Notes: generated from the sequence alone by a model not told the origin. A DNA stretch of 64,000 bases from Rathayibacter sp. Leaf185 (GCF_001423885.1 NZ_LMPP01000001.1:310001-374000), one strand, 5' to 3'. Counted from the first letter of the stretch, positions 44,801 to 53,167 are shown. Translations and numbers: made by a program.

Positions 44801-44991
44801 ACGTCGTCGTTGACCACCTCCGGCGCGGCTCCCGGATAGCTCGAGATCACGGCGAGCTGCGGGAACGAGATCGACGGAGCGAGCTCCTGCTTGAGACCGG
44901 TGAGGGCCACGCCTCCGAACACGGCGACGACGACGGTGACGAGGGCGATGAGAGCCCGGTTCTTCATGCTCAGGACGGCGAGGAGATGCAC
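41824..44991 (-). CDS. RND-superfamily efflux permease (AcrB/HAE1-like, ACR_tran)
   Basis: A 1055-residue inner-membrane pump. It has the RND plan: TM1 (LIALVTVVVAVFGGVALTG), a large extracytoplasmic loop starting QELAPSISFPQLAVISSYPGAAPEVV, TM2-6 with the DDSIVVIENIKRHLDAG motif (TM4, proton relay Asp pair), a Ser/Gly-rich second loop (GSSGGGLQSAFGGGGGG) and TM7-12. It uses the proton gradient to export drugs, lipids or surfactants; in Gram-positives the SwrC/YerP group is closest. No outer-membrane channel or adaptor gene is present. The GTG start at 44991 lies 57 bp after the MocR gene on the same strand. Confidence 0.93.
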   Translation of the reverse strand: MHLLAVLSMKNRALIALVTVVVAVFGGVALTGLKQELAPSISFPQLAVISSYPGAAPEVVNDDVSTPIETAIQGVPGLETTSATSSTNSSLISASFVYGTDLATAEQKILQAINRIKSTLPEGVDPQVVTGSFDDLPVLQLAVSSDGDAKALASELRSSVIPDLEKVDGVREVALVGESAQRVTITPDDAQLAAAGLTVADIRSALQQNGVLVAGGEITQDGSTFSVQSGVKLGSTEDIAALPLLPQTVSPLAPTTPTTIGAVATVAVTDAPITSISRVNGQPALTLSITKLPAANTVDVSTGVAALLPDLEASLGDGATFTSVFDQAPYIQDSIESLAQEGALGLVFAVLVILVFLLSVRSTLVTAISIPTSVLITFIGLQVAGYTLNILTLGALTIAIGRVVDDSIVVIENIKRHLDAGEERAATIAVAVREVAGAITASTITTVAVFLPISFVGGTTGELFRPFALTVTIALLASLIVALTIVPVLAYWFLRPSKRAGVREAAQAALAEERSAAGETVEQTTPRHGAHAAPRRASALQRVYGPIIGWTLRHSVATVLLALLVLVGTGALYPLMKTNFLGASGQNTFTVTQTVPVGQSLDAQDATAQQASTAILDVGGVETVQLSIGSSGGGLQSAFGGGGGGTSIRYSVTTDESADQEVVQSDVRDALGAIASPDDISVAASSGFGASSDIEVDLSSASQSDLEGANDTLLAALRGTDGISQAESNLSSSLPYIAVRVDRAAAAEAGLSEVAVGTLVGNALQPTQVGSVVIDDRTLSIYLADAQPPATLDELSALPIPTLTGEVALSTLATVEQTNGPASITTERGQRTATITVTPEGDDLASANVAVQSAIDDTDLPAGVSASLGGVTADQSDAFSQLGIALLVAILIVYVVMVATFRSLLQPLLLLVSVPFAATGAIALQVITGVPLGVPSLIGVLMLIGIVVTNAIVLVDLVNQYRERGMAVKEALLHGTERRLRPILMTALATIFALLPMALGITGHGGFISQPLAIVVIGGLVSSTVLTLVVLPVVYNLVEGYRERRRAARAERASE

Positions 44992-45048
44992 CCTAGGAGT
45001 CTTCCATCAGCCTGCTGAGTATTCGTCGTCCCGCGGGATGATCGGCGA

Positions 45049-46485
45049 CTAGACCACGTCGGCGAGGTACCCGACCTCCGCCGCCGGGTGCCGGGCGACC
45101 TGCGCCCAGGCCTCGGCGAGCGCTTCCACGGCGCGGTCGGTCACCTCGGGCGAGTAGCCGATCGGGATGCGGAGGAAGCGCTCGAAGGCTCCGTCGATCC
45201 CGAACCGCGGCCCGGCGGTGATCAGCAGGCCCGCGGTGCGCGCGGCGAGCGCCAGCTGCGAGCTCGCGGGGCGGCCGAGTCCGACCCAGGTCGAGAGGCC
45301 GCCCGAGACACGCGGCACGCTCCACTCCGGGATCGCGCGGGCGAGCGACGCCTCGAGGTGGTCGCGGCCGGCCCGCAGCTGGGCGCGGCGCAGCTCGAGC
45401 ACGCCGTCCATCCTCCCCAGCATGTCGGCGACCAGCAGCTGCTCGAGGATCGGGCTGCCGAGATCCCCGGCGCTGCGCGCGGCGACGAGCTTGCGGATGA
45501 CGCTGCGCTCGGCCCGGATCCAGCCGATGCGGATGCCTCCCCACAGCGTCTTGCCGACCGAGCCGATCGAGAGCACCGTCCCCTCCGGCCCGTAGGCGGC
45601 GAACGGCAGCGGGGACATCCGCCGGTCGATGTCGAGCTCGGCCGTCGTCTCGTCGGCGATGATCAGGGTGCCCTGGCGGGCCGCGGCGGCGATGGTGCGC
45701 TCGCGCAGCTCCGGAGCCATCGAGCGGCCGGTCGGGTTGTGGAAGTCGGGCATCAGGTACGCGAGCGAGGGGCTCGTGCCGCGGAGCGCGGCGAGCAGGC
45801 CCTCGCCGTCCCAGCCGTCGGCGCCGTCGACGTTGACCGGCACGAGCCGGGCGCCCGCGAGCCGCAGCGCCTCGTAGGCGTGCGGATAGGTGGGCGCCTC
45901 GATCAGCGCGCGGTCGCCTCGGGCGAGGAGGGTCCGGGCGACGAGGGCGATGGCGTGCTGGGCGCCGATCGTCACCATGATCTGGCCGGGCTCGGTGCGC
46001 AGGCCCCGCTGCGTGTAGCGGTCGGCGATCGCGCGCCGGAGGATCGGCAGGCCGACGGTGTCGTAGGAGCCGGAGTCGAAGTGGTCCGACATCCGCTCGG
46101 CCGCGCGGGCGTAGGCCCCGGCGAGCTCGGGCACCGCGGGGAGCGCCGCCTTGGTGAAGTCGAGGAAGTCGGGCGCCAGCGACGGCACGGCGTGGATGGC
46201 GGCCCCCGGCAGGCGCGTCACGCTGCCGGAGCCGCGGACGCTGACGAGGTAGCCGCTCTCGCGCAGCTCCTTGTAGGCGGCGGCGACCGTCGTCCGGCTG
46301 ACGCCGAGCCGCGTCGACAGCTCGCGCTCGGCGGGGAGGCGGCTGTCGGTGGGGATCCTGCCGTCGATGCTCAGGAGGCGGATCCGGTCGGCGAGCGCGA
46401 GATAGGCGGGTCGCGTGCCGCGCTGCTCGCGCCAGTCGCCGAGGAGGGTCTGCAGGGCGCGCACGCCGAAGTGGACATCAGCCAT
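45049..46485 (-). CDS. MocR-family PLP-dependent regulator (YczR-like)
   Basis: A 478-residue regulator fusing a GntR winged helix (about 25-90; LPAERELSTRLGVSRTTVAAAYKEL) to a fold-type I aminotransferase domain. PLP-binding residues are kept: Asn250 in HNPTG, Asp278 in ADET and Lys312 in SVGKTLWGG. MocR proteins use PLP or PLP-amine adducts as effectors. The pairing with a divergent YczE membrane protein gene is the YczR-YczE arrangement seen in many bacteria. TACCTT ends 6 nt before the ATG, so the message is probably leaderless, and half-sites over that promoter suggest autoregulation. Confidence 0.92.
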   Translation of the reverse strand: MADVHFGVRALQTLLGDWREQRGTRPAYLALADRIRLLSIDGRIPTDSRLPAERELSTRLGVSRTTVAAAYKELRESGYLVSVRGSGSVTRLPGAAIHAVPSLAPDFLDFTKAALPAVPELAGAYARAAERMSDHFDSGSYDTVGLPILRRAIADRYTQRGLRTEPGQIMVTIGAQHAIALVARTLLARGDRALIEAPTYPHAYEALRLAGARLVPVNVDGADGWDGEGLLAALRGTSPSLAYLMPDFHNPTGRSMAPELRERTIAAAARQGTLIIADETTAELDIDRRMSPLPFAAYGPEGTVLSIGSVGKTLWGGIRIGWIRAERSVIRKLVAARSAGDLGSPILEQLLVADMLGRMDGVLELRRAQLRAGRDHLEASLARAIPEWSVPRVSGGLSTWVGLGRPASSQLALAARTAGLLITAGPRFGIDGAFERFLRIPIGYSPEVTDRAVEALAEAWAQVARHPAAEVGYLADVV

Positions 46486-46487
46486 GC

Positions 46488-46528
46488 GTCCAAGGTAGCC
46501 GGATTGGACCGCGCGGGGAAGGCCAATC
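46488..46528. promoter_or_regulatory. Half-site cluster for the MocR regulator
   Basis: GTCCAA (46488-46493), GATTGGAC (46502-46509) and GGCCAATC (46521-46528) are three related half-sites. GTCCAA/TTGGAC and GATTGG/CCAATC are each perfect 6-bp inverted pairs sharing the middle element, filling the 61-bp divergent region. Confidence 0.6.
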
Positions 46529-46546
46529 ATCGAGTGTGATGGGGCC

Positions 46547-47176
46547 ATGACCACCACCGTCCCGATGCCCGTCGCCGCCCCCTCGCTCAGCCAGTGGCGC
46601 TGGCGACCCGTGCCGCGGCTGCTGATCGGGCTTGTGCTGTACGGCTTCGCCGACGCGATGATGATCCGCGCGGGCATCGGAGTGGATCCGTGGACCGTCT
46701 TCTCGCAGGGCCTCTCGCGCCAGACCGGACTGGGGATCGGACTGCTCACCAACGTGATCGGCCTGCTCGTGCTGCTGCTGTGGATCCCTCTGCGGCAGCG
46801 GCCGGGACTCGGAACGGTGCTGAACGTGCTCGTCGTCGGAACGATGATCGACGTCGGGATCGCCGTGCTGCCGGCTCCGGAGCTGTGGTGGACTCGCGCG
46901 CTGCTGTTCGCCGGTGGACTGCTGCTCCTCGCCGTCGCCAGCGGGATCTACATCGGCGCGCGCCTCGGGCCGGGCCCGCGCGACGGACTGATGACCGGGC
47001 TGCACGCGCGCACCGGGCTGCCGATCTGGATCGCCCGCTCCGGCGTCGAGGTGACCGTGCTGCTCGTCGGCTGGGCGCTCGGCGGCGACGTCGGGCTCGG
47101 CACCCTGCTCTTCGCCGCCCTGATCGGGCCGCTCTGCTCGGTGACGCTGCCGCTGTTCGGGGTTCGGCGGCACTGA
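46547..47176 (+). CDS. YczE-family membrane protein
   Basis: A 209-residue protein with about five helices, starting RWRPVPRLLIGLVLYGFADAMMIRAGIGVDPWTVFSQG (key words only), matching the YczE/YyaS group. The ARLGPGPRDGLMTGL motif near 145 is characteristic. The function is not established; the divergent MocR partner suggests a role linked to vitamin B6 or amine uptake. A tandem CTGAGGCA-like run follows its stop, then a terminator shared with dctA. Confidence 0.87.
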   Translation: MTTTVPMPVAAPSLSQWRWRPVPRLLIGLVLYGFADAMMIRAGIGVDPWTVFSQGLSRQTGLGIGLLTNVIGLLVLLLWIPLRQRPGLGTVLNVLVVGTMIDVGIAVLPAPELWWTRALLFAGGLLLLAVASGIYIGARLGPGPRDGLMTGLHARTGLPIWIARSGVEVTVLLVGWALGGDVGLGTLLFAALIGPLCSVTLPLFGVRRH

Positions 47177-47208
47177 GGGACTGAGGCACTGAGGCACTGG
47201 GGCACGGC

Positions 47209-47242
47209 GAACGCCCCGCCCGAGGATGCGAGCGGGGCGTTC
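47209..47242. terminator. Bidirectional terminator between yczE and dctA
   Basis: GAACGCCCCGC (47209-47219) and GCGGGGCGTTC (47232-47242) pair perfectly over 11 bp with a 12-nt loop, between convergent stops at 47176 and 47256. Confidence 0.85.
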
Positions 47243-47255
47243 GAGGACGTGCGGC

Positions 47256-48674
47256 CTAGCGCTTGGCGGCGAGCTCGGCGCGGGTGCGGCCGGCCTCCTC
47301 CGAGTCCTGGATCGAGGCGATGCCCTCGGTGATCGAGGTGCCGGAGGCGGGAGCGCCGTGCCCGTCGGAACCGTGGTCGTCGGCGCCGAGCGTGGTCTCG
47401 TCGAACGGCAGGCGGCCGCCGAGCACCTCGCGGACCTGGACCATGTCGATCTGCTTGGTCCAGGTGCCGACCAGCAGGGTGGCGACCGCATTGCCGGTGA
47501 AGTTCGTGACCGCGCGGGCCTCCGACATGAACCGGTCGATGCCGACGATGACACCGACTCCGTTGACCAGGTCGGGGCGGAAGGACTGCAGGCCGCCGGC
47601 GAGGGTGGCGAGGCCGGCGCCGGTGACTCCGGCAGCACCCTTCGACGCGACCATCATGAAGAGGAGGAGGCCGATCTGCTCCGGGATCGACATCGGCGCA
47701 CCGGTGGCGGAGGCGATGAACAGCGACGCCATCGTGAGGTAGATCGCCGTGCCGTCGAGGTTGAACGAGTAGCCGGTCGGGACGGTGATGCCGACGACGG
47801 GCTTCGAGACGCCGAGGTGCTCCATCTTGGCGATCAGGCGGGGCAGAGCGGCCTCTGAGGAGGAGGTGCCGACGATCAGGAGGTACTCGCGGGCCAGGTA
47901 CTTCATCAGCGAGAAGATGTTGACGCCGGTGACCAGGCGCAGCAGCAGCCCGAGGATGACGATCACGAAGATCGCGCAGGTGAGGTAGAAGCCGATCATC
48001 AGGGTGGCGAGGGCGACGACCGCGCCCCAGCCGGTCTTGCCGACGACGGCCGCGATCGCACCGAAGGCGCCGATCGGGGCGACCCAGAGCACCATCGAGA
48101 GGATGCGGAACACGAGCACCTGGAGCTGCTTGATCGCTCCGAGGATCGGCTGGCCCTTGGCGCCCATCTTCTGCAGCGCGAAGCCGACGAGGAGGGCGAC
48201 GAAGAGGGTCTGCAGGATGCTGCCGTCGACCAGCGACGAGAAGAGGGAGGTGGGGATGATGCCGAGGATGAACTCGGACGTCGTCTCGGCCTTCAGGTCG
48301 CTCGTGTCGTAGACGGCGCTCGAGATGTCGAGGCCCTCACCCGGGTGCAGGATGTTGCCGACCACGAGGCCGATGCCCAGCGCGAAGGTCGACATCACGA
48401 TGAAGTAGCCGAGCGCCAGGCCGCCGACCTTGCCGACCGTGGCCGCCTTCGCGATGGATCCGATGCCGATCACGATCGTGCAGAAGATGATCGGCGCGAT
48501 CATCATCTTGATCAGGCCGACGAAGGCCTTGCCGACGGGCTCGAGCGTCGCGGCGAAGGCGGGGGCGACGAGTCCCACGATGATGCCCGCGACCACGGCG
48601 ATGATGACCGCGATGTACAGCCAGTGGTTGCGGTCGATCCGCCTGCGGGTGGTGCTTCCGGGCGTCTTTGCCAT
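47256..48674 (-). CDS. dctA: C4-dicarboxylate/glutamate symporter (DctA family)
   Basis: A 472-residue carrier of the dicarboxylate/amino acid:cation symporter family, full length. Family motifs are present: the serine-rich hairpin GTSSSEAALPR, PTGYSFNLDGTAIY, and GVTGAGLATLAGGL near the second hairpin. It takes up succinate, fumarate, malate or glutamate with protons or sodium. The ATG at 48674 has AGGA 8 bp upstream, better supported than upstream starts. It is divergent from a CitA/DcuS-type kinase and response regulator, its expected controllers. Confidence 0.93.
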   Translation of the reverse strand: MAKTPGSTTRRRIDRNHWLYIAVIIAVVAGIIVGLVAPAFAATLEPVGKAFVGLIKMMIAPIIFCTIVIGIGSIAKAATVGKVGGLALGYFIVMSTFALGIGLVVGNILHPGEGLDISSAVYDTSDLKAETTSEFILGIIPTSLFSSLVDGSILQTLFVALLVGFALQKMGAKGQPILGAIKQLQVLVFRILSMVLWVAPIGAFGAIAAVVGKTGWGAVVALATLMIGFYLTCAIFVIVILGLLLRLVTGVNIFSLMKYLAREYLLIVGTSSSEAALPRLIAKMEHLGVSKPVVGITVPTGYSFNLDGTAIYLTMASLFIASATGAPMSIPEQIGLLLFMMVASKGAAGVTGAGLATLAGGLQSFRPDLVNGVGVIVGIDRFMSEARAVTNFTGNAVATLLVGTWTKQIDMVQVREVLGGRLPFDETTLGADDHGSDGHGAPASGTSITEGIASIQDSEEAGRTRAELAAKR

Positions 48675-48796
48675 GAGCGTGTCCTGTCTCTTCATCGAGG
48701 CGGCCGAGCGGGGGCTCCGGCACAGGACGATGGTGGACGCGCCGCGACGGGGGTCGGAGGTTGCGTTCATACTGTTCACGGAACGAGGAGGTCCGG

Positions 48797-50392
48797 ATGT
48801 CGGGAGCCGCTCCCCGCGGGAGCATCGCCGCGCGGCTCTTCGTGATCCAGCTCCTCTGCATCCTCCTGGTCGGTGCCGCGGCCGTGGTCGTCCTCGCGAT
48901 CGACGCCCGCGGGCGCTCGGGCGAGGAGGCCGCCCAGCGGAGCCTGGTCGTGGCGCGCACCGTCGCCGACAACCCTTTCGTCGTCGAGGCGACGCAGGAG
49001 GCGAACCCGTCGGCGTCGCTGCAGCCGTACGCCGAGGAGATCATGGCCGACACCGGCATCGACTTCCTCACGATCATGAACCCCGATCGCACCCGCTACA
49101 CCCACCGCGACCGCGACCAGATCGGCCTGCCCTTCATCGGGACGATCGAGCCGGCGCTCGAGGGGCGCACGTTCACCGAGACGTACACCGGCACGCTCGG
49201 TCCGTCGGTGCGCGCGGTCGCGCCGATCCTCGACTCCGGTGGGGCCGTCGTCGCCCTCGTCTCGGCGGGCGTGACGCTCTCGGCGGTCGACGCCTCCTTC
49301 ATCTCGCGGGTGCAGTTCGTGGCGTGGGGCGTGCTCGGCGCGGTCGCGCTCGGCGGGTTCGGCTCGTGGCTGCTCGCGCGGTACCTGCGCCGCGTGACGG
49401 GCGGGCGTGGGCCGGAGCAGATGAGCCAGGTGTTCGCGTACTACGAGTCGGTGCTGCACTCGGTCCGCGAGGGGCTGCTGCTGGTCGACGACCGCGGGCG
49501 ACTGGTGCTCGCCAACGACCACGCGCTCGAGCTGCTCGGGCTCGAGGGCGTGCGGACGCCGATCCCCGTCGCCGAGCTCGACATCCCGGAGGCGCTGCGC
49601 GAGCTGCTCCAGGCCGACGAGCCGGTCGCCGACCGCCTGGTCGTGGCCCACGAGTGCATCCTCGTCGTCAACGAGCGGCCGGCCGCCTCGCCGGGCGCAC
49701 GACCGCTCGGCACCGTCACGACCCTCCGCGATCGCACCGAGCTGCAGCGGGTGAGCGGGGAGCTCGAGTCGATGCGCACCCTGTCGGACGCGCTGCGCTC
49801 GCAGACCCACGAGTTCTCGAACCGGCTGCACACGATCGCGTCGCTGATCGAGCTGGGCCGCTCCGACGAGGCGCTCGCCTTCGCCGCGGGCGAGCTGAAC
49901 CTCAGCCAGCGGCTCGCCGACCGGGTGCTGAGCTCGGTGCAGGAGCCGGTGATCGCGGCGCTGCTGCTCGGCAAGGCGGCGCAGGCCCGCGAGCGCGGCG
50001 TCGAACTGCACCTCGAGACGCATCTCGAGCCGGGGACGCAGGGCTTCGAACCGGGTGATCTGGTGACCGTGCTCGGCAACCTGATCGACAACGCGCTCGA
50101 CGCGGCCGCCTCCTCCGCCGGCGACCGCGAGCCGTGGGTCGAGGTGTACCTGGGGCTCGCCGACTCCGACCTCGTGCTGCAGGTCTCGGACAGCGGACCG
50201 GGCGTCGCGGAGGCCGCCGACGTCTTCGCGCGCGGCTACTCGACGAAGGAGTCGGACGCGTTCGGCCGCGGGATCGGGCTGGCGCTCGTGCAGCAGGTGG
50301 TGCAGCGGCTCGGTGGGAGCATCGAGGTGTCGCGGCACGTGGGCGCGGTGTTCACGGTGCAGCTGCCGCTGCGCGAGGAGGTGCGGCCGTGA
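48797..50392 (+). CDS. Sensor histidine kinase, CitA/DcuS family
   Basis: A 531-residue kinase. TM1 is at about 13-35, an extracytoplasmic PASTA-free PAS-type (sCache) sensor with TGIDFLTIMNPDRTRYTHRD runs to about 175, TM2 is near 178-200, then a cytoplasmic PAS, and a histidine kinase core. The phospho-acceptor is His338 in THEFSNRLHTIASL; the ATP site has NLIDNALDAA, DSGPGV and GRGIGLALV. In this family the sensor binds C4-dicarboxylates or citrate. GAGGAGG lies 5 bp before the ATG. It overlaps the response regulator by 4 bases and faces dctA. Confidence 0.93.
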   Translation: MSGAAPRGSIAARLFVIQLLCILLVGAAAVVVLAIDARGRSGEEAAQRSLVVARTVADNPFVVEATQEANPSASLQPYAEEIMADTGIDFLTIMNPDRTRYTHRDRDQIGLPFIGTIEPALEGRTFTETYTGTLGPSVRAVAPILDSGGAVVALVSAGVTLSAVDASFISRVQFVAWGVLGAVALGGFGSWLLARYLRRVTGGRGPEQMSQVFAYYESVLHSVREGLLLVDDRGRLVLANDHALELLGLEGVRTPIPVAELDIPEALRELLQADEPVADRLVVAHECILVVNERPAASPGARPLGTVTTLRDRTELQRVSGELESMRTLSDALRSQTHEFSNRLHTIASLIELGRSDEALAFAAGELNLSQRLADRVLSSVQEPVIAALLLGKAAQARERGVELHLETHLEPGTQGFEPGDLVTVLGNLIDNALDAAASSAGDREPWVEVYLGLADSDLVLQVSDSGPGVAEAADVFARGYSTKESDAFGRGIGLALVQQVVQRLGGSIEVSRHVGAVFTVQLPLREEVRP

Positions 50393-51057
50393 GCATCCGG
50401 GTGCTCGTCGTCGAGGACGAGCCGCTGACGGCGAGCGCCCACGCCGACTACGTGCGCCGGGTCGACGGCTTCGAGGTGGCCGCGGTGGCGGGCAGCGGGG
50501 CGGAGGCGATCCGCGCGCTGCGGGCGGATCCCGCGATCGCGCTCATCCTCCTCGACATGAACCTGCCCGACATGGGCGGGCTCGACCTCTGCCGGGCGGT
50601 CCGCACGGCGGGCCTCGACGTCGACGTGATCGCGATCACGGCCGTGCGCGATGCGGCCGTCGTGCGCGCCTCCGTCTCGGCCGGGATCGTGCAGTACCTG
50701 ATCAAGCCGTTCGTCTTCAGCGTGTTCGCGGCGAAGCTGGCGAGCTACCGCTCCTATCGCGAGCGGATGCACGGGGCGGACGTCGCGAGCCAGCACGAGG
50801 TCGACGGCGCCTTCGCGGCGCTGCGGACCTCGAACGCGCCGGGCCTGGCGAAGGGGCTCTCGGCCGAGACGCTCGAGGCGGTGACCGGACTGCTCGGCCC
50901 GGTCGGGCTCTCGGCGGGCGAGCTCGCCTCCCGCCTCGACATCTCGCGGGTGACGGCCCGGCGCTATCTCGAGCACCTCGCCGACTCCGGCGCCGCCGAG
51001 CGGGCGCCGCGGTACGGGTCCCCCGGGCGGCCGGAGCTGGAGTACCGACGGCGGTAG
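50389..51057 (+). CDS. Response regulator, CitB/DcuR family
   Basis: A 222-residue regulator. The receiver domain has the acidic pair at 10-11 (VVEDEP), phospho-acceptor Asp56 in LILLDMNLPDMGG, and Lys in YLIKPF. The C-terminal helix-turn-helix (GLSAGELASRLDISRVTARRYLEHL) is the CitB type. With the kinase it should activate dctA when dicarboxylates are present. The GTG start overlaps the kinase stop by 4 bases. Its stop abuts the convergent oxidoreductase stop with no base between. Confidence 0.93.
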   Translation: MSIRVLVVEDEPLTASAHADYVRRVDGFEVAAVAGSGAEAIRALRADPAIALILLDMNLPDMGGLDLCRAVRTAGLDVDVIAITAVRDAAVVRASVSAGIVQYLIKPFVFSVFAAKLASYRSYRERMHGADVASQHEVDGAFAALRTSNAPGLAKGLSAETLEAVTGLLGPVGLSAGELASRLDISRVTARRYLEHLADSGAAERAPRYGSPGRPELEYRRR

Positions 51058-52008
51058 TCAGGCCGTTTCCCGCGCCGACGCGATCTCCTCCTCGATCTCC
51101 TCCTCGATGAGGTCGTAGTTGATCGCGGCGCCGACGCGGAGGCCGTCGGCGGCGGACGCCATCACCTGCGCCATCGGCTCGACGAGGGAGCCGGCGGCGA
51201 AGACGCGCGGCACTCCGGTGCGGCCCATCGGGTCGACGGCGAGGTGGCGGGCGGCCCCGGAGGGGTGGTCGACGAGCTCGAGACCGAGACCGTCGGGCAG
51301 CACCGCCTCGACGCGCGGGCCGACGACGACCGCGTCGAGGGCGTGCAGGCGGCCGTCGATCCGGACGCCGACGACGCGGTCGTCGTCGACGACGACGCTC
51401 TCGACCGCGCCGGGGATCAGCTCGATACCGCGGGCGGCGAGGGCCACCGCCTCCTCCGCCGAGGGCTCGAACACGCCGTTCTGCAGGATCGACGTGCGGT
51501 CGCTCAGCTGGCGGAACATCTGCGCCTGGTGACCCGAGAAGGAGCTGCCGAGCACCCCGATCCGCTGCCCGCGGACCTCGTAGCCGTGGCAGTACGGGCA
51601 GTGCAGCACGTCGCGCCCCCAGCGCTCGGCGAGGCCGGGGATCGCGGGCAGGTGGTCGCGGACGCCGGTGGCGAGCAGGAGGCGGCGGGCACGGAGCACG
51701 GTGCCGTCGGCCAGCGTGGCGGAGACGCCGTCCACCCGAGCGGAGGCGGTGGTCACCCGGCCCTCGACGACGCGGGCGCCGTAGCCCTCTGCTTCCAGGC
51801 GGCCGAGGCGCGCGAGCTCGGTCGGCGGCGTTCCGTCGCGGGTGAGCACGTTGTGCGCGCCGGGCGAGGGGGCGTTGCGGGGCGGGCCGCCGTCGACGAC
51901 GAGCACGTCGCGGAGGCTGCGGCCGAGGGCGGTGGCGGCGGCGAGCCCGGCGAAGGAGGCGCCGACGATCAGGACGTCGACGGGAGCGGTGGTGTCGGTG
52001 GAGGTCAT
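51058..52008 (-). CDS. Thioredoxin-reductase-like FAD/NAD(P) oxidoreductase
   Basis: A 316-residue flavoprotein. It has an FAD dinucleotide fold (DVLIVGASFAGLAAATALGR), a NAD(P) fold (GQRIGVLGSSFSGH) and a CPYC redox-like motif in HCPYCHGYEVRG, as in the thioredoxin-reductase-like family that lacks a thioredoxin partner. The C-terminal AAGSLVEPMAQVMASAADG is the FAD-closing motif. It likely reduces a small disulfide or quinone-like substrate, unknown here. Divergent from an XRE-cupin regulator 72 bp away that probably controls it. Confidence 0.9.
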   Translation of the reverse strand: MTSTDTTAPVDVLIVGASFAGLAAATALGRSLRDVLVVDGGPPRNAPSPGAHNVLTRDGTPPTELARLGRLEAEGYGARVVEGRVTTASARVDGVSATLADGTVLRARRLLLATGVRDHLPAIPGLAERWGRDVLHCPYCHGYEVRGQRIGVLGSSFSGHQAQMFRQLSDRTSILQNGVFEPSAEEAVALAARGIELIPGAVESVVVDDDRVVGVRIDGRLHALDAVVVGPRVEAVLPDGLGLELVDHPSGAARHLAVDPMGRTGVPRVFAAGSLVEPMAQVMASAADGLRVGAAINYDLIEEEIEEEIASARETA

Positions 52009-52080
52009 GACCTGATGGTGCGCGAGACGGCATCCGAGAGCGAGGATCCGTGCCGGAACAGCATGTGGCAGGCTCGAGGC

Positions 52081-52671
52081 ATGGATCCCGTGCAGTCACC
52101 CTCCGACGACGAGATCGTGGCGGCCGTCGGGCCGAGACTGCGACGACTCCGTACGCGCCGTGATCGCACGCTCGCGTCGCTGGCGGCCGAGACGGGCATC
52201 TCGGCGAGCACGCTCTCGCGCCTCGAGAGCGGTGGGCGGCGCGCCACCCTCGAACTGCTGCTGCCGATCGCGCGGGCCCTCGGCGTTCCGCTCGACGAGC
52301 TGGTCGGAGCGGCGCCCGAGGATCCGCGCGTGCACGGCCGCCCGTTCACCCGGCACGGGATGGTGATCCAGCCGCTGAGCCGGGATGCGGGCGCGCTGCA
52401 GGCCTTCAAGACCACGATCCCCGCGGGCCCGGTGCCCGACCCCGAGCAGCAGCGGACCCACGAGGGCTTCGAGTGGCTCTACGTGATCAGCGGACGCCTG
52501 CGCCTGAAGCTCGGCGACCACGATCTGGTGCTGCCGCCGGGCGAGGCGGCCGAGTTCGACACCCGGGTCCCGCACTGGTTCGGACGGGCCGACGAGCGCG
52601 CCGTCGAGTTCCTCAGCCTGTTCGGGCGCCAGGGCGAGCGGATGCACGTGCGCGCGTCGACCGCTCGCTGA
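52081..52671 (+). CDS. XRE-cupin transcriptional regulator
   Basis: A 196-residue protein. The N-terminal XRE helix-turn-helix (LASLAAETGISASTLSRLESGGRRATLELLLPIA, key part) is followed by a cupin_2 domain (HEGFEWLYVISGRLRLKLGDHDLVLPPGEAAEFD) with His/Glu metal-type residues. Such regulators usually sense small organics and control a neighbouring gene; here the divergent flavin oxidoreductase is the best candidate. The ATG at 52081 begins MDPVQSPSD; no strong ribosome site is present. Its stop lies 4 bp from the convergent FBP gene stop. Confidence 0.9.
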   Translation: MDPVQSPSDDEIVAAVGPRLRRLRTRRDRTLASLAAETGISASTLSRLESGGRRATLELLLPIARALGVPLDELVGAAPEDPRVHGRPFTRHGMVIQPLSRDAGALQAFKTTIPAGPVPDPEQQRTHEGFEWLYVISGRLRLKLGDHDLVLPPGEAAEFDTRVPHWFGRADERAVEFLSLFGRQGERMHVRASTAR

Positions 52672-52675
52672 GGCG

Positions 52676-53167
52676 TCAGGACCCTGCCAGCACCTCGCGG
52701 ACGAAGCCGGTGGCCTTGCGCTGCAGCGTCGCGATCCGCTCGGCCTTCGCCGCCTCCACGTCGAAGCCGACGTAGGCGACGGAGGGGCGGGTGCGGACGT
52801 TGACCGAGCACTCGAAGTTCGCGCAGATCAGCGTGCCGATCGTGTCGCCCGCCCGGCCCGCGGACCCGGCCTTCTTCGCGCCGAAGAACACGACGTCGTT
52901 GGGCAGGCGGATGTCGCGGCACCACGAGCACTGCGCGCGCGAGCGGGGGTTCGCGTCGGCCTGCCGGAGGACGACGCCGACGAGGCGCTCCTCGAGCGGG
53001 ACGACGACGTAGGCGCGGCGGCCGATCTTGCGATCGCGCCAGCCGAAGTGGTCGATCGCCGCCCAGTCGAGCGTGTCGAAGCCGGTCGGCAGAGAGAGGT
53101 CCGAGACCTCCTTGCGGGAGGCGTTCACGAAGGAGTCGCGGATGGTCTGTTCGGTCAGGGGGAGCAT
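52676..53167 (-). CDS. FBP-domain (EF-G-binding, FusB-like treble clef) protein
   Basis: A 163-residue protein. The C-terminal half carries the FBP_C zinc treble-clef: QCSWCRDIRL and ICANFECSVNVRTRPS contain the four metal cysteines. In staphylococci the matching domain of FusB binds EF-G and frees stalled ribosomes, giving fusidic acid resistance; in actinobacteria it is widespread and its role is less clear. The 206-bp leader upstream holds a 15-codon reading frame and two hairpins that look like an attenuator. Confidence 0.88.
   Translation of the reverse strand: MLPLTEQTIRDSFVNASRKEVSDLSLPTGFDTLDWAAIDHFGWRDRKIGRRAYVVVPLEERLVGVVLRQADANPRSRAQCSWCRDIRLPNDVVFFGAKKAGSAGRAGDTIGTLICANFECSVNVRTRPSVAYVGFDVEAAKAERIATLQRKATGFVREVLAGS

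Noticed and set aside
42000-45018. A ~1000-codon plus-strand frame opposite the RND pump
   Set aside because: Antisense shadow; Asp/Arg/Gly-rich with no domains, whereas the pump has full RND motifs.
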